From assembly GCF_036017915.1 (NCBI RefSeq), contig NZ_CP107929.1, positions 5,150,001 to 5,214,000 on the forward strand: a stretch of DNA of 64,000 nucleotides, read 5' to 3'. Below are positions 9,081 to 17,884 of the stretch, in pieces. The notes under the pieces are model-generated. The model was not told where the DNA came from. It did no database searches and saw nothing but the letters and a program-made list of their open reading frames with translations. The DNA comes from Micromonospora sp. NBC_00421 (GTDB taxonomy: Bacteria; Actinomycetota; Actinomycetes; Mycobacteriales; Micromonosporaceae). Position numbers and translations under genes: made by a program. Position 1 is the first letter of the stretch; each line of letters begins with the position of its first letter.

Positions 9081-11255
9081 TCACCCAGGTTCTCCGAGGA
9101 ACACCCGGCGGACCACCCGCTCGGCGGCGTGCCCGTCGTCCCAGCGGCAGAACCGCTCCCGGAACTCCTCCCGGGCCCGGTCGGCCGACGCCCCGGTCAC
9201 CGCGCCGGAGCGGAAGACCCCACATAGTTCGTCGAAGGTCGACGCGACCGCGCCCGGCGGCTCGGCGGTGACGTCGAAGTAGACCCCCCGGGCCACCCGG
9301 TAGGCGTCCCGGTCCGGCGCGTAGATCACGATCGGCCGGTCCAGGACCCCGTAGTCGAACATCGCCGACGAGTAGTCGGTGACCAGCACGTCGGCGGCCA
9401 GGTAGAGATCCTCGACGGCACCGACGGCACTGACGTCGACCACCCGTCCCCCGGTACGCCGCCGGTCCCGACCGTCCCGGTCGTGGAAGTAGTGGCTGCG
9501 CACCAGCAGCCGCCCCGCCGGCCCGAGCACCTCCAGCAGCCGGTACGGGTCGAACGGCGGCCGGTAGCCCGGCAGGTGCTCCCGGTGGGTGGGCGCATAG
9601 AGCACCACCCGCTCACCCGGGGCGATCCCGAGCCGGGCGCGCACCGCCCGCACCTCCTCGGCGCTGGCGGTGACCAGCCGGTCGTTGCGCGGATAGCCCA
9701 CCTCCAGCCGCACGTAGTCCGCCGGATAGGCGCGGTCCCACATCTGAGTGGAGAAGGCGTTGGAGGTGATGCTGTAGTCCCAGCGGTCCACCCGGCGCAG
9801 CAGCCCGGCGAAGTCCATCCCGACCGCGCCGAGCGGGTACCGCTGCTGGTCCAGGCCCATCACCTTGACCGGGGTGCCGTGGTGGGTCTGCACGTGCACC
9901 TGGCCCGGTCGCTTGCGGACGAAGTCGGGGAAGTTCACGTTGTTGACCAGCCACCGGGCCCGCGCCAGCGCCCGCTGACACTCGCGGGTGCCGGCGACGA
10001 CGTACTCGGTGCCGGGCGGGAGGGTGTCGATCCGGTCCCGCCGGACGATCCACACCCCCCGTACCTGCGGGGCGAGCCGGCGGGCGGCGGCGTCGATCGC
10101 CGCCGGGTTGCAGGCGTAACCGCGGTACCAGTAGGCGGCGTAGACGGCGAGCGTCGGGTCGATCGGCCGGCGCAGTTCGGCCCGGTAGTACTCGTGCAGC
10201 AGCGCGTCCCGGGCCAGCCGGGCGGTCCGCCGGGCCACCGGCCGGGCCCGCCGGCCGGCCACCCGCGCGGTCTCCCGGGCCTGGTTGACGGTACGCAGCG
10301 CGCTGAAGGTCCGCCACCGCCCGGTGGCGACCAGCAGGTGCTTGACCCCGTCCAACCCTCCCGGCACCGGGTAGCCCCCGGCCGGGTGGAAGCGCCTGTG
10401 GTCGGCGGTGATCCGCCGGAAGAACGCCTGCCGCAGTTCCGGGGCGATCCGGTCGCCGTTGCCGAGCACTGTCAGGTAGTGCCAGATCATCCGCTCGAAG
10501 ACCACCGGCCGTAGCCCGGCCGACTCCGGTCGGTCGTCGAGGAAGCCGAACACCCGGTGCCACTGGTCGAAGACCTCGAAGTGCCTGTCGTCGAGGGTCC
10601 GGGTGATCGCGCCCGCCCGGCGCTGCCGGTAGTTGACGCAGACCCGGTCGAGCACACCGATCCGGTCGGCGGCCAGCAGCACCGGGTAGCTGAATGCGAC
10701 GTCCTCGTACCAGCCGGGGGCGAAACGCAGCCCGAGGCCGGTCAGGAACTCCCGGCGGACCGGCCGGTTCCAGGCGGTGTGCAGCAGGCGTAGGGTCTGC
10801 GGCCGGTCCGCCAGCCGGAAGGTCGCCGCACCGGGCGGCTCGGGAAAGACCTCCGGCAGTGCGCTTCGGGTGGCGTGCCCGTCCCAGTGCACCCGGACGT
10901 GGTCGACAAGCAGCACGTCCGGTCGGGTGGCGGTGAGCCGGTCGGCCACCTCGGGCAGGCAGTCCGGGGTGAGCCAGTCGTCGCCGTCGAGGAACCAGAC
11001 GTACTCGCCAGTGGCCCGGTCCAGCCCGGCGTTGCGGGCCGGACCGAGCCCGACGTTGTGCGGCAGTCGTACCGCCCGGACCCGGGGGTCGCGGGCCGCG
11101 TACTCGGCGAGGATGTCGCCGCAGCCGTCCGGGGAGGCGTCGTCGACCCCGATCACCTCGATGTCCCGCACCGGCTGGTCGAGCAGCGAGTCCAGGCATT
11201 CGCGCAGGTAGCCCTGCACCCGGAAGGCCGGTACGACGAAGCTGATCAACGTCAT
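9081..11255 (-). CDS. Bifunctional GT2 / CDP-glycerol glycerophosphotransferase (TagF-like)
   Basis: A 724-residue fusion. The N-terminal GT-A family 2 glycosyltransferase opens MTLISFVVPAFRVQGYLREC, with VIGVDDASPDG and the metal motif FLDGDDWL (about 86-93). The C-terminal Glyphos_transf domain (about 350-715) has the catalytic QTHHGTPVKVMG (His-His) and LVTDYSSAMFDY with the CDP-binding Ser pair. Such proteins polymerise poly(glycerol phosphate)-type wall teichoic acid at the membrane. It is the last gene of the operon with the exporter genes and a CDP-alcohol transferase. The start is taken at ATG 11255, where the GT2 fold begins; 8 bases separate it from a repeated motif after the previous stop. 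Confidence 0.88.
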   Translation of the reverse strand: MTLISFVVPAFRVQGYLRECLDSLLDQPVRDIEVIGVDDASPDGCGDILAEYAARDPRVRAVRLPHNVGLGPARNAGLDRATGEYVWFLDGDDWLTPDCLPEVADRLTATRPDVLLVDHVRVHWDGHATRSALPEVFPEPPGAATFRLADRPQTLRLLHTAWNRPVRREFLTGLGLRFAPGWYEDVAFSYPVLLAADRIGVLDRVCVNYRQRRAGAITRTLDDRHFEVFDQWHRVFGFLDDRPESAGLRPVVFERMIWHYLTVLGNGDRIAPELRQAFFRRITADHRRFHPAGGYPVPGGLDGVKHLLVATGRWRTFSALRTVNQARETARVAGRRARPVARRTARLARDALLHEYYRAELRRPIDPTLAVYAAYWYRGYACNPAAIDAAARRLAPQVRGVWIVRRDRIDTLPPGTEYVVAGTRECQRALARARWLVNNVNFPDFVRKRPGQVHVQTHHGTPVKVMGLDQQRYPLGAVGMDFAGLLRRVDRWDYSITSNAFSTQMWDRAYPADYVRLEVGYPRNDRLVTASAEEVRAVRARLGIAPGERVVLYAPTHREHLPGYRPPFDPYRLLEVLGPAGRLLVRSHYFHDRDGRDRRRTGGRVVDVSAVGAVEDLYLAADVLVTDYSSAMFDYGVLDRPIVIYAPDRDAYRVARGVYFDVTAEPPGAVASTFDELCGVFRSGAVTGASADRAREEFRERFCRWDDGHAAERVVRRVFLGEPG

Positions 11256-11263
11256 CCGGCCGC

Positions 11264-11295
11264 CCCTGTCGTCAGCCCGCCCTGTCGTCAGCCCG
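11264..11295. repeat. 16-bp tandem duplication spanning a stop codon
   Basis: CCCTGTCGTCAGCCCG occurs at 11264-11279 and again at 11280-11295. The TCA at 11288-11290 is the stop of the CDP-alcohol transferase gene; the duplicate copy carries a second TCA just past the gene. Confidence 0.9.
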
Positions 11296-13288
11296 GCGAA
11301 CCACCCCGCACGGGTACGGCCGCCGCCCGGCTCGCGCGGGCCGGCAGGACCACCCAGGCCAGCACGACACTCGCCACGAAAACCACCAGAAGGTACGCAC
11401 CGAGTGTAGCCATGGCAGGGCCGGCAAATCCGGCGATCGCCGCCACCGCCAGCAGCACCGAACGCCCCTCCCAGCCCAGCGTCCAGGCGTGCAGTGGCGG
11501 GGCCGCCTGCCGCTTCTCCAACCGGGCGGTCAGGTCGTAGTGGTGCACGGTAAGCACGAAGACGTACCCGAAGATCAACCAGGCCGGCACCCCGCCGACC
11601 ACCCCGACCACCACGGCGAAGAGGTACTCGCCGGCCCGCAGCGCCGCCGGCACCAGCCAGTCCAGCGGCCCGTTGTGCGCCGCGCCCGCCCCCAGCCCGG
11701 CCACCAGCAGCACCAGCAGCGCCACCGGCAACCACCAGCGCAGGCCACCCGGGTCGGCGTCACCGGCCGACCGGAGCAACCCCACCACCAGCAGCACCGC
11801 CGGCCCTAGTGCCCCGAGCACCGCCAGGGTCAGCGGACCCATCGGGCGGACCACAGGCAGCCGGGCCGCCAGCGGGCCGTCGTCACGGTGCAGCGTCGCG
11901 TCGACCGTGTCCAGCACCGGCACCCACATCCAACGCGCCCGCAGGGTCCGCAGCGCACCCGTGTAGCCGAACGCCAGCACCCCCCACACCAGCACCGAGA
12001 CCAGGCTGACCAGCGGCCCGAACAGCGCGGCGGTGACCGCGATCAGCGCCCACCGCTCGCCGATCGGGAAGACCACCGTCCGCTTCAGCCAGTACGACAC
12101 CGAGCCGGTGTCCGCCTGCACCCGGGTCGAGGCGGCGTTCAGCTTCCCGCCGATCCCCCCGGCGGCCGGGGTGGCCGGGCGGGGACGCCGGGCCGCCTCG
12201 TCGTGCAGCACCCCGTACCAGGCGTCGGTCATGTGCCGGACGGTCTGCAGGGTCATCGCGGCGATGGCCAGCGCCCAGCCGTAGCGGAACCCGGCGTGCG
12301 TCGCGCCGTAGCCCAGCCCGGCGTAGACCAGGTACTCCTTCGCCCGGTCCGCCATCGTGTCCAGCCAGCCGCCCCAGGCGCTGAAGTGCCTGGTGTAGCG
12401 GGCCAACTGTCCGTCCACGCAGTCCAGCACGAAACCCAGGTAGAGCAGGACCGCGCCGGCCACCAGGGCGACCCGGCCACCGGCACCGAAGAGCACCGCC
12501 GCGACCACCGCGAAGAGCACCGAGATCATGGTGACCCCGGTCGGCGTCAGGCCCAGCCGGGCACACGCCTTCGTCACGTACGGCGACCAGGTGCTGACGA
12601 AGTAGGTGGTGAAGAAGTCGTCCCGCTCCTTCACCGACAGCCGCAACTCGGCCCGGTCCTCGTCCACCCCGGCCAGGGCCGCCTCGGCGGCGGCCAGCTC
12701 GGCCGGATCGGCCACCCGGTGCGCCACGAGCAGGCGTACCCGGTGGGCGAAGGTCAGGGTGCCGAGGTCGGTGAGCGCGGCGAACAGCCGGTCCACGGCG
12801 GAGCCGGCCGCGCCCCCCGCTACCGGGCTGTGGGCGGCCTGCGCCGTCACCGGGCCGTGGGCGGCGCGGGCCGCGGCGGCCAGCGCGGGCAGGTCGTCCG
12901 CGCCGACCCGCAGCGCGCCGCCGAAGACGCCTGTGGCGTCGGGCAGCTCCGGGCCGGCGTCGACCACCTGCCCGCGCTCCTCGCGGACCACCGTCCGGCC
13001 TTCGGCCGGCGGGTCGGTGAGCACCAGGGCCACCGTCGGGCCGACCGGACTGGTCACCAGATGCTTCAGTACGGCCGTGTGCGCGACCAGGTCGGCCCCG
13101 GTGACCAGGACCGGGCCGGTGACGGTGTCCACCAGGGCGGCCAGCTCGGTCAGACCGGTGACGGTGGCGACCCGGTCCGCCCCGGCCCGGCGCAACTGCT
13201 CGGCGAGCCGGTCGGCAAGTGGTCCGCCCGTGCCGGTGGGCGGGCCCGCGGCCGGCGCACCGGCGGCGAGCACGATCGCCACTGTCAC
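11288..13288 (-). CDS. CDP-alcohol phosphatidyltransferase fused to a nucleotidyltransferase-like N-domain
   Basis: A 666-residue membrane protein. The N-terminal part (about 1-220), MTVAIVLAAG and onward, looks like a degenerate sugar-nucleotidyltransferase fold. The middle carries the CDP-alcohol phosphotransferase motif DCVDGQLARYTRHFSAWGGW followed by LDTMADR, the complete D-x2-DG-x2-AR-x8-G-x3-D-x3-D signature with all catalytic Asp. Several more membrane segments follow to the end (DUF5941-type architecture). GTG 13288 overlaps the ATPase stop (GTGA), so translation is coupled. In this operon it may make the lipid-linked or phospho-alcohol precursor of a wall polymer; the exact alcohol is unknown. 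Confidence 0.82.
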   Translation of the reverse strand: MTVAIVLAAGAPAAGPPTGTGGPLADRLAEQLRRAGADRVATVTGLTELAALVDTVTGPVLVTGADLVAHTAVLKHLVTSPVGPTVALVLTDPPAEGRTVVREERGQVVDAGPELPDATGVFGGALRVGADDLPALAAAARAAHGPVTAQAAHSPVAGGAAGSAVDRLFAALTDLGTLTFAHRVRLLVAHRVADPAELAAAEAALAGVDEDRAELRLSVKERDDFFTTYFVSTWSPYVTKACARLGLTPTGVTMISVLFAVVAAVLFGAGGRVALVAGAVLLYLGFVLDCVDGQLARYTRHFSAWGGWLDTMADRAKEYLVYAGLGYGATHAGFRYGWALAIAAMTLQTVRHMTDAWYGVLHDEAARRPRPATPAAGGIGGKLNAASTRVQADTGSVSYWLKRTVVFPIGERWALIAVTAALFGPLVSLVSVLVWGVLAFGYTGALRTLRARWMWVPVLDTVDATLHRDDGPLAARLPVVRPMGPLTLAVLGALGPAVLLVVGLLRSAGDADPGGLRWWLPVALLVLLVAGLGAGAAHNGPLDWLVPAALRAGEYLFAVVVGVVGGVPAWLIFGYVFVLTVHHYDLTARLEKRQAAPPLHAWTLGWEGRSVLLAVAAIAGFAGPAMATLGAYLLVVFVASVVLAWVVLPARASRAAAVPVRGGSPG

Positions 13289-14028
13289 CTCGGCACCGCG
13301 GCGTGGTACGCGTCGAGCGCCTCGGCGACCGTCCCGTCCACGGTCAACCGCCCACCGTCGAGGTAGAGCCCCCGACGGCAGAACCGGGTCAGGTCCTTCT
13401 CGTTGTGTGACACCAGCACCAAGGTGCGCCCCTCCGCGAGCAGTCGGTCGATAGTCGAATAACACTTCTTGCGGAACTCCGCGTCGCCCACCGCGGTCAC
13501 CTCGTCCATCAGCAGGACCGGGTGCGGCAGGTGCGAGATGATCGCGAATCCGAGCCGTACCTTCATCCCCGATGAGTAGTGCCGGACCGAGGTGTCGATG
13601 GCCCGCTCCACCTGCTCACCGGCGAACGACACGATGTCGTCGAAGTGCCGCTTCAGGTAGCCCGAGGACAACCCGTGCAGCCCGCCGACCAGGTAGAGGT
13701 TCTCCCGCCCGGTCAGGTCGTTGGAGAACCCGGCGGAGAGCTCCAGCAGCGGCGCGACGTCGCCCCGGACCCGGATCCGCCCCTCGTCGGGGATGAGCAC
13801 CCCGGCGATCAACCGCAGCAGGGTGCTCTTGCCGGTGCCGTTGCGCCCGATCACGCCCAGCGTGTCGCCCGCCTCGACAGTGAACGAGACGTCCCGCAGC
13901 GGCCAGAACTGGCCCGCGACGGCGGCCCGACCGCCCCGGTGGATGAAGAGTTCCCGCAGCCGCAGCTGCCGACGACGGTTACGGACGAAACGGATGCCGA
14001 GACCCTGCGCCTCGATGATCGGCGGCAC
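13285..14028 (-). CDS. Polysaccharide/teichoic acid ABC exporter ATPase (TagH/Wzt-like)
   Basis: A 247-residue ATPase of the polymer export class. Walker A GVIGRNGTGKST (about 59-70), the polymer-exporter motif ELSAGFSNDLTGRENL, signature HYSSGMKVRL, Walker B PVLLMDEVTAVGD and H-loop VLVSHNEKDL. It pairs with the permease immediately upstream: that gene's TAG abuts this GTG with no gap. It would drive transfer of an undecaprenyl-linked wall polymer across the membrane. Confidence 0.93.
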   Translation of the reverse strand: MPPIIEAQGLGIRFVRNRRRQLRLRELFIHRGGRAAVAGQFWPLRDVSFTVEAGDTLGVIGRNGTGKSTLLRLIAGVLIPDEGRIRVRGDVAPLLELSAGFSNDLTGRENLYLVGGLHGLSSGYLKRHFDDIVSFAGEQVERAIDTSVRHYSSGMKVRLGFAIISHLPHPVLLMDEVTAVGDAEFRKKCYSTIDRLLAEGRTLVLVSHNEKDLTRFCRRGLYLDGGRLTVDGTVAEALDAYHAAVPR

Positions 14029-14856
14029 CTACAGTTCCTTCAGCACGGCCGGTTCGAGCCGGCGGAACGCCCACCAGCCGGCCACCAGCACCAGCAGGCT
14101 GCCGGCGATCGTGGTGGTCAGCAGCCGGGCGTCCGGGAACTCGTCCGGGTACCAGATGGCGTGCTGGAGCTGGAAGATGCCGACCAGCGGGTTCAGCTCG
14201 TACGCCACCTTCACCCAGGTCGGCATGCCGGACTCCCGGACCAGGCTCAACGGATAGATGATCGGGGTGGCATAGAAGAGCACCCGGATGACCAGCCGCA
14301 TGAACCGCTCCACGTCGCGCATCAGCACGTTCACCGCGGACAGCAGCAGGGCCAGCCCGACCAGCAGGGTGCCCTGCACGGCGACGGCCAGCGGCAGGCT
14401 CAGCAGCGACCAGCCCAGCTCGATCCGGCCGTGGGCGGCGTAGACGGCGGCGACGGCCAGCAGGATCGGCAGGCCGGCGACGTACTCGGCGAACCGGCCG
14501 GTGACCCGGCCGATCGGGAAGACCTGCCGGGGCACGTTCATCGTGGTGATCAGGCGGGACTGCCCGGTCAACGCGTTTGTCGCCTCGCTCAGTGCCGAAC
14601 TCGTCCACATCCAGGCGAAGATGCCGGTGATCAGGAAGAGCGGGTACGACCCGGCGGCCTCGCCGAGGTGCCGGTTGGTCGGCCCGGAATAGAGCACCCC
14701 GAAGACGAAGAAGTAGATCGCGCCCATCCCCAGCGGCTCGATCAGCGACCAGAAGTAACCGAGCACGGACTGCTGGTACTTCACCGCGAGATCGCGCCTG
14801 ACCAGGATGCGCAGCGAGTTGCGGTGCGACCACAACGCCGTGACGCCTGCGGTCAC
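14029..14856 (-). CDS. Polysaccharide/teichoic acid ABC exporter permease (TagG-like)
   Basis: A 275-residue ABC-2 permease with six predicted membrane helices. It shows the export-family N-terminus RRDLAVKYQQSVLGYFWSLI followed by EPLGMGAIYFFVFG, and the conserved LNPLVGIFQ near the C-terminus. GTG 14856 is chosen for the GGGAGG five bases upstream; the frame is open for 22 codons before it. It is the first gene of the wall-polymer operon (permease, ATPase, CDP-alcohol transferase, GT2-TagF). Confidence 0.92.
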   Translation of the reverse strand: MTAGVTALWSHRNSLRILVRRDLAVKYQQSVLGYFWSLIEPLGMGAIYFFVFGVLYSGPTNRHLGEAAGSYPLFLITGIFAWMWTSSALSEATNALTGQSRLITTMNVPRQVFPIGRVTGRFAEYVAGLPILLAVAAVYAAHGRIELGWSLLSLPLAVAVQGTLLVGLALLLSAVNVLMRDVERFMRLVIRVLFYATPIIYPLSLVRESGMPTWVKVAYELNPLVGIFQLQHAIWYPDEFPDARLLTTTIAGSLLVLVAGWWAFRRLEPAVLKEL

Positions 14857-14915
14857 CGTCGCCTCCCGCCTGACAACAACGGACGACAGGTTAGCAGTCG
14901 GTGAACGAACGCCCC

Positions 14916-16286
14916 TCAGCACTCGATCACGTTGACGGCCAGGCCGCCGCGTGCCGTCTCCTTGTACTTGACCTTCATGTCCGCCCCGGTCTCGCGCATG
15001 GTCTTGATGACCTTGTCGAGCGAGACGTGGTGCACCCCGTCGCCGCGCAGCGCCAACCGGGCCGCCGTGATCGCCTTGATGCTAGCCACCGCGTTGCGCT
15101 CGATGCAGGGGATCTGCACCAGCCCCCCGACCGGGTCGCAGGTCAACCCGAGGTTGTGCTCCATGCCGATCTCGGCGGCGTTCTCCACCTGCTCGGGGGT
15201 GCCACCCAACGCCTCGGCCAGCCCGGCGGCGGCCATCGAACAGGCCGACCCGACCTCGCCCTGACAGCCCACCTCCGCCCCGGAGATGGAGGCGTTCTCC
15301 TTGAACAGCACCCCGATCGCCCCGGCGGCCAGCAGGAACCGCACCACCCCCTCGTCGGAGGCGCCCGGCACGAACCGGGTGTAGTAGTGCAGCACCGCCG
15401 GGATGATCCCGGCCGCGCCGTTCGTCGGGGCGGTGACCACCCGGCCACCCGCCGCGTTCTCCTCGTTGACCGCCAGCGCGAACAGGGTCACCCAGTCCAT
15501 CGCGCGCAGCGGGTCGGTCGAGCCGGCGTCCGCCTCCAGGCTGCGGCGCAGCTCGGCGGCGCGACGACGGACCCGCAACCCACCCGGCAGTACGCCGTCC
15601 CGCTCGCCGCCGTGCGCCACGCACTCCCGCATCACCCGCCAGATGTCCAGCAGCCCCGCCCGCACGTCCGCCTCGCTGCGCCAGGACAGCTCGTTGGCGA
15701 GCATCACCGCGCTGATCGACAGGCCGGTGCCGGCGGTGACCTCCAGCAGCTCGGCACCTGTGGTGAACGGATGCCGGACCGGGGTGGCGTCCGGCCTGAT
15801 CCGGTCCGCCCCGGCCGCCGCCTCGTCCACCACGAACCCACCACCGACCGAGTAGTACGTCCGGGTGAGGACCTGCTCCCCCGCCGCGTCCCAGGCCGAG
15901 AAGACCATCCCGTTCGGGTGGTACGGCAACGACCGGCGGCGGTGCAGCACCAGATCCCGGTCCGGCTCGAAGTCGATCTCCTGGGTGCCGAGCAGGGCGA
16001 GCCGGCGCTGGGCACGGATCTCGGCGACCCGGGGCCCGACGCTGTCGGTGTCCACCGTCTCCGGGCTCTCCCCGGCCAGCCCGAGCAGCACCGCCCGGTC
16101 ACTGCCGTGGCCGTGGCCGGTCGCGCCCAGAGAACCGAACAGCTCGGCCCGGACCCGGGCGACGGTGTGCAGCAGCCCGTCGGCCTTCAGCCCGGTGACG
16201 AAGGTACGCCCGGCCCGCATCGGGCCCACCGTGTGCGAGCTGGACGGGCCGATGCCGACACTGAAGAGGTCGAAGACACTGATCAT
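14916..16286 (-). CDS. sdaA: L-serine ammonia-lyase (4Fe-4S)
   Basis: A 456-residue single-chain L-serine deaminase that converts L-serine to pyruvate and ammonia in the cytosol. The beta domain comes first: [20 protein letters not shown] with GPMRAG. The alpha domain holds the cluster cysteines: [16 protein letters not shown] (about 340-355) and [14 protein letters not shown] (about 383-396), plus the Cys in the C-terminal VIEC that serves as intrinsic ligand in the family. The length is normal. The ATG lies about 170 bp downstream of a heptanucleotide array. It is transcribed in the same direction as the wall operon but separated by 59 bp. Confidence 0.95.
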   Translation of the reverse strand: MISVFDLFSVGIGPSSSHTVGPMRAGRTFVTGLKADGLLHTVARVRAELFGSLGATGHGHGSDRAVLLGLAGESPETVDTDSVGPRVAEIRAQRRLALLGTQEIDFEPDRDLVLHRRRSLPYHPNGMVFSAWDAAGEQVLTRTYYSVGGGFVVDEAAAGADRIRPDATPVRHPFTTGAELLEVTAGTGLSISAVMLANELSWRSEADVRAGLLDIWRVMRECVAHGGERDGVLPGGLRVRRRAAELRRSLEADAGSTDPLRAMDWVTLFALAVNEENAAGGRVVTAPTNGAAGIIPAVLHYYTRFVPGASDEGVVRFLLAAGAIGVLFKENASISGAEVGCQGEVGSACSMAAAGLAEALGGTPEQVENAAEIGMEHNLGLTCDPVGGLVQIPCIERNAVASIKAITAARLALRGDGVHHVSLDKVIKTMRETGADMKVKYKETARGGLAVNVIEC

Positions 16287-16459
16287 CGCTGCGCTTCCTC
16301 GCCGTCGCCCCGGTGGTGCCGGGTCCGGCCGGGTTCGTGGCCACCCGGGGTCCCGGCGACCTGCGGATCCCGCCCGGGGTGGGGGCGGCGTCGACCGGCG
16401 AGCCTACCCGCCCACCCCGGGCCCACCCCACCCCACGCCCCACCCCACGCCCCACGCCC

Positions 16460-16592
16460 GCACCCCGCACCCCGCACCCCGCACCCCGCACCCCGCACCC
16501 CGCACCCCGCACCCCGCACCCCGCACCCCGCACCCCGCACCCCGCACCCCGCACCCCGCACCCCGCACCCCGCACCCCGCACCCCGCACCCC
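16460..16592. repeat. Heptanucleotide array GCACCCC, 19 copies
   Basis: Nineteen uninterrupted copies of GCACCCC (133 bp), preceded by degenerate CACCCCACGCCC units (about 16425-16459). It lies 174-306 bp upstream of the sdaA start. The unit length is not a multiple of three. Confidence 0.98.
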
Positions 16593-16675
16593 GCACCAAG
16601 ATCGTGCTACTTCCTGGTTGTCAACGTTGTTGCGTTAGGTGGAACGGCTGTTCGTCAACCAGCGCTGCCTCGCCG

Positions 16676-16745
16676 ATCATGGAGTTGTGGTGGGTAACAG
16701 AACGCCCGTAAAACCCCCAAAGTCGGCACCACCACTCCATGATCG
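16676..16745. terminator. 18-bp hairpin with long loop
   Basis: GATCATGGAGTTGTGGTG (16676-16693) pairs with CACCACCACTCCATGATC (16728-16745) with one mismatch. It is outside genes, with no T-run. It may be a terminator or an intergenic palindromic element. Confidence 0.45.
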
Positions 16746-16829
16746 CCGAGCGGGCCCACCCCGCTCCCCGATCGGGCACTTCCTGTCCCGGGTTGACCAG
16801 CCGCCCACGGCGTTAACGCAACGGGGTTG

Positions 16830-16877
16830 TCCTGGTTGTAGTGGCATCCCCGTGCGGCGAGGCCACTACAACCAGGA
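16830..16877. terminator. Perfect 16-bp hairpin
   Basis: TCCTGGTTGTAGTGGC (16830-16845) and its exact complement (16862-16877) flank a 16-nt loop. A matching CCTGGTTGT and a GTTGCGTTA/TAACGCAAC pair (16629 and 16814) suggest nested palindromes in this interval. Confidence 0.5.
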
Positions 16878-17205
16878 TCGAGCGCGGTCCTCCTCGGTGG
16901 CCCGCCAGCGGCGGACGGCCGGCGCCGGGCGGGGACAGCGAGGCAGCAGGGCAACGGCGCGGTGGCGGGACCCCGGGGCAGCGGCGCGGTGGCGGGGGCT
17001 TGGCGCGCGGCTGGCGGTGGGGGCGGCGCGGTGGCGGGGGCTTGGCGCGCGGCTGGCGGTGGAGGCGGGGCGGCGCGGTGGCGGGGCGGGCGGTGGGGGC
17101 GGGCGGTGGGGGCGGCGGGGCTCGCAGTGGAGGGCTTGGCGGGCCGGGCGGGGATGGGCCGGGCGGGGATGGGCCGGGCGGGTTCCGGGGGCGTCAGCTG
17201 AGGCC

Positions 17206-17230
17206 GACTCGGGTAACCACCTACGGGTAC
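17206..17230 (+). promoter_or_regulatory. Putative sigma-B-type stress promoter for pspC
   Basis: GACT (17206-17209), a 15-bp spacer and GGGTAC (17225-17230) fit the actinobacterial stress-sigma consensus GNNT-N14-16-GGGTAY. pspC starts 99 bases further on. Confidence 0.4.
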
Positions 17231-17328
17231 GGGGTCATCGGATCACCCTCGGGACGGAGGGCACGGTGGCCGCCCCTTCCTACCGTGGAGTGCAGCGCGG
17301 CGGATCGCCGCAGAGTGGGAGTACGACG

Positions 17329-17535
17329 ATGAGTCGCAAACTGGTCCGACCCCGTGAGGGGCGCATGCTCGCCGGTGTCTGTGCCGGCCTGGCCCGCCGG
17401 TTCAACACCTCGGCCAACCTGGTCCGGCTGCTGTTCCTGCTGTCGCTGCTGCTGCCCGGCACCCAGGTGATCGTCTACCTGGTGCTGTGGATCCTGATGC
17501 CCAACGAGGACCGGTACGCCACCACCACCTACTGA
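17329..17535 (+). CDS. PspC domain protein
   Basis: A 68-residue small membrane protein that is essentially a PspC domain: MSRKLVRPREGRMLAGVCAG, then LARRFNTSANLVRLLFLL and a second hydrophobic stretch GTQVIVYLVLWILMPNED. Such proteins sit in the inner membrane and take part in envelope-stress responses. GGGAG precedes the ATG. It is monocistronic, with a putative sigma-B-like promoter upstream and a very strong hairpin about 190 bp downstream. Confidence 0.9.
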   Translation: MSRKLVRPREGRMLAGVCAGLARRFNTSANLVRLLFLLSLLLPGTQVIVYLVLWILMPNEDRYATTTY

Positions 17536-17726
17536 CCGCGCCGGGCCACCGGCGAAGGCCGCCAGGATGCCGCCACCCCCGGCCGGGGAGACGGCATCCT
17601 GGCGTCCCCACCCCGCTGGCGCCAGTTCCCTCGACGCCCTCGATGCCCGCCAAGGTGCCACTCCCCGGCACCGGATCGGTCACCCGTCGACACGATCCAG
17701 TGCAGGTCGTACGCGGCGGGGTTGTG

Positions 17727-17792
17727 CCCGGTGATCAAGAGGTTTGCGTCAGCTTGAAGATCAAGACTGACGCAAACCTCTTGATCACCGGG
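17727..17792. terminator. Perfect 26-bp hairpin between convergent genes
   Basis: A 26-bp stem, 17727-17752 paired exactly with 17767-17792, and a 14-nt loop; the core is GTGATCAAGAGGTTTGCGTC. It lies between pspC (+) and the DUF4230 gene (-). The rest of 17536-17884 shows nothing coding. Confidence 0.85.
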
Positions 17793-17884
17793 ACCGCCGG
17801 CGCTGGTCCTGCAGCGCCATCGCCTCGCGGCCCCGGTGGCGCGTGGTGGTCTGCCCGGAACCCGAACGGTGGTGGCGCTGCAGG

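Larger units (their letters stand above)
16287..17328. other. 1-kb intergenic region without a credible gene
   Basis: Between sdaA and pspC I see a C-rich lead-in, a 7-bp tandem array, two large hairpins, a G-rich 42-bp duplication (16981-17064 plus a partial third copy near 17070), an 18-bp GGGCCGGGCGGGGATG-type repeat (about 17140-17185), and a possible stress promoter before pspC. Open frames here are low-complexity Gly/Arg/Pro products of the repeats. Confidence 0.8.

Noticed and set aside
16099..16599. Long Gly/Cys/Val/Arg frames across the heptamer array
   Set aside because: They are a product of the 7-bp repeat read in three frames, with no start site or family likeness; the sdaA reading is clear below.
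16962..17201. Gly/Arg/Trp-rich frame before pspC
   Set aside because: It encodes only the G-rich 42-bp duplication; composition and lack of a domain argue against a gene.
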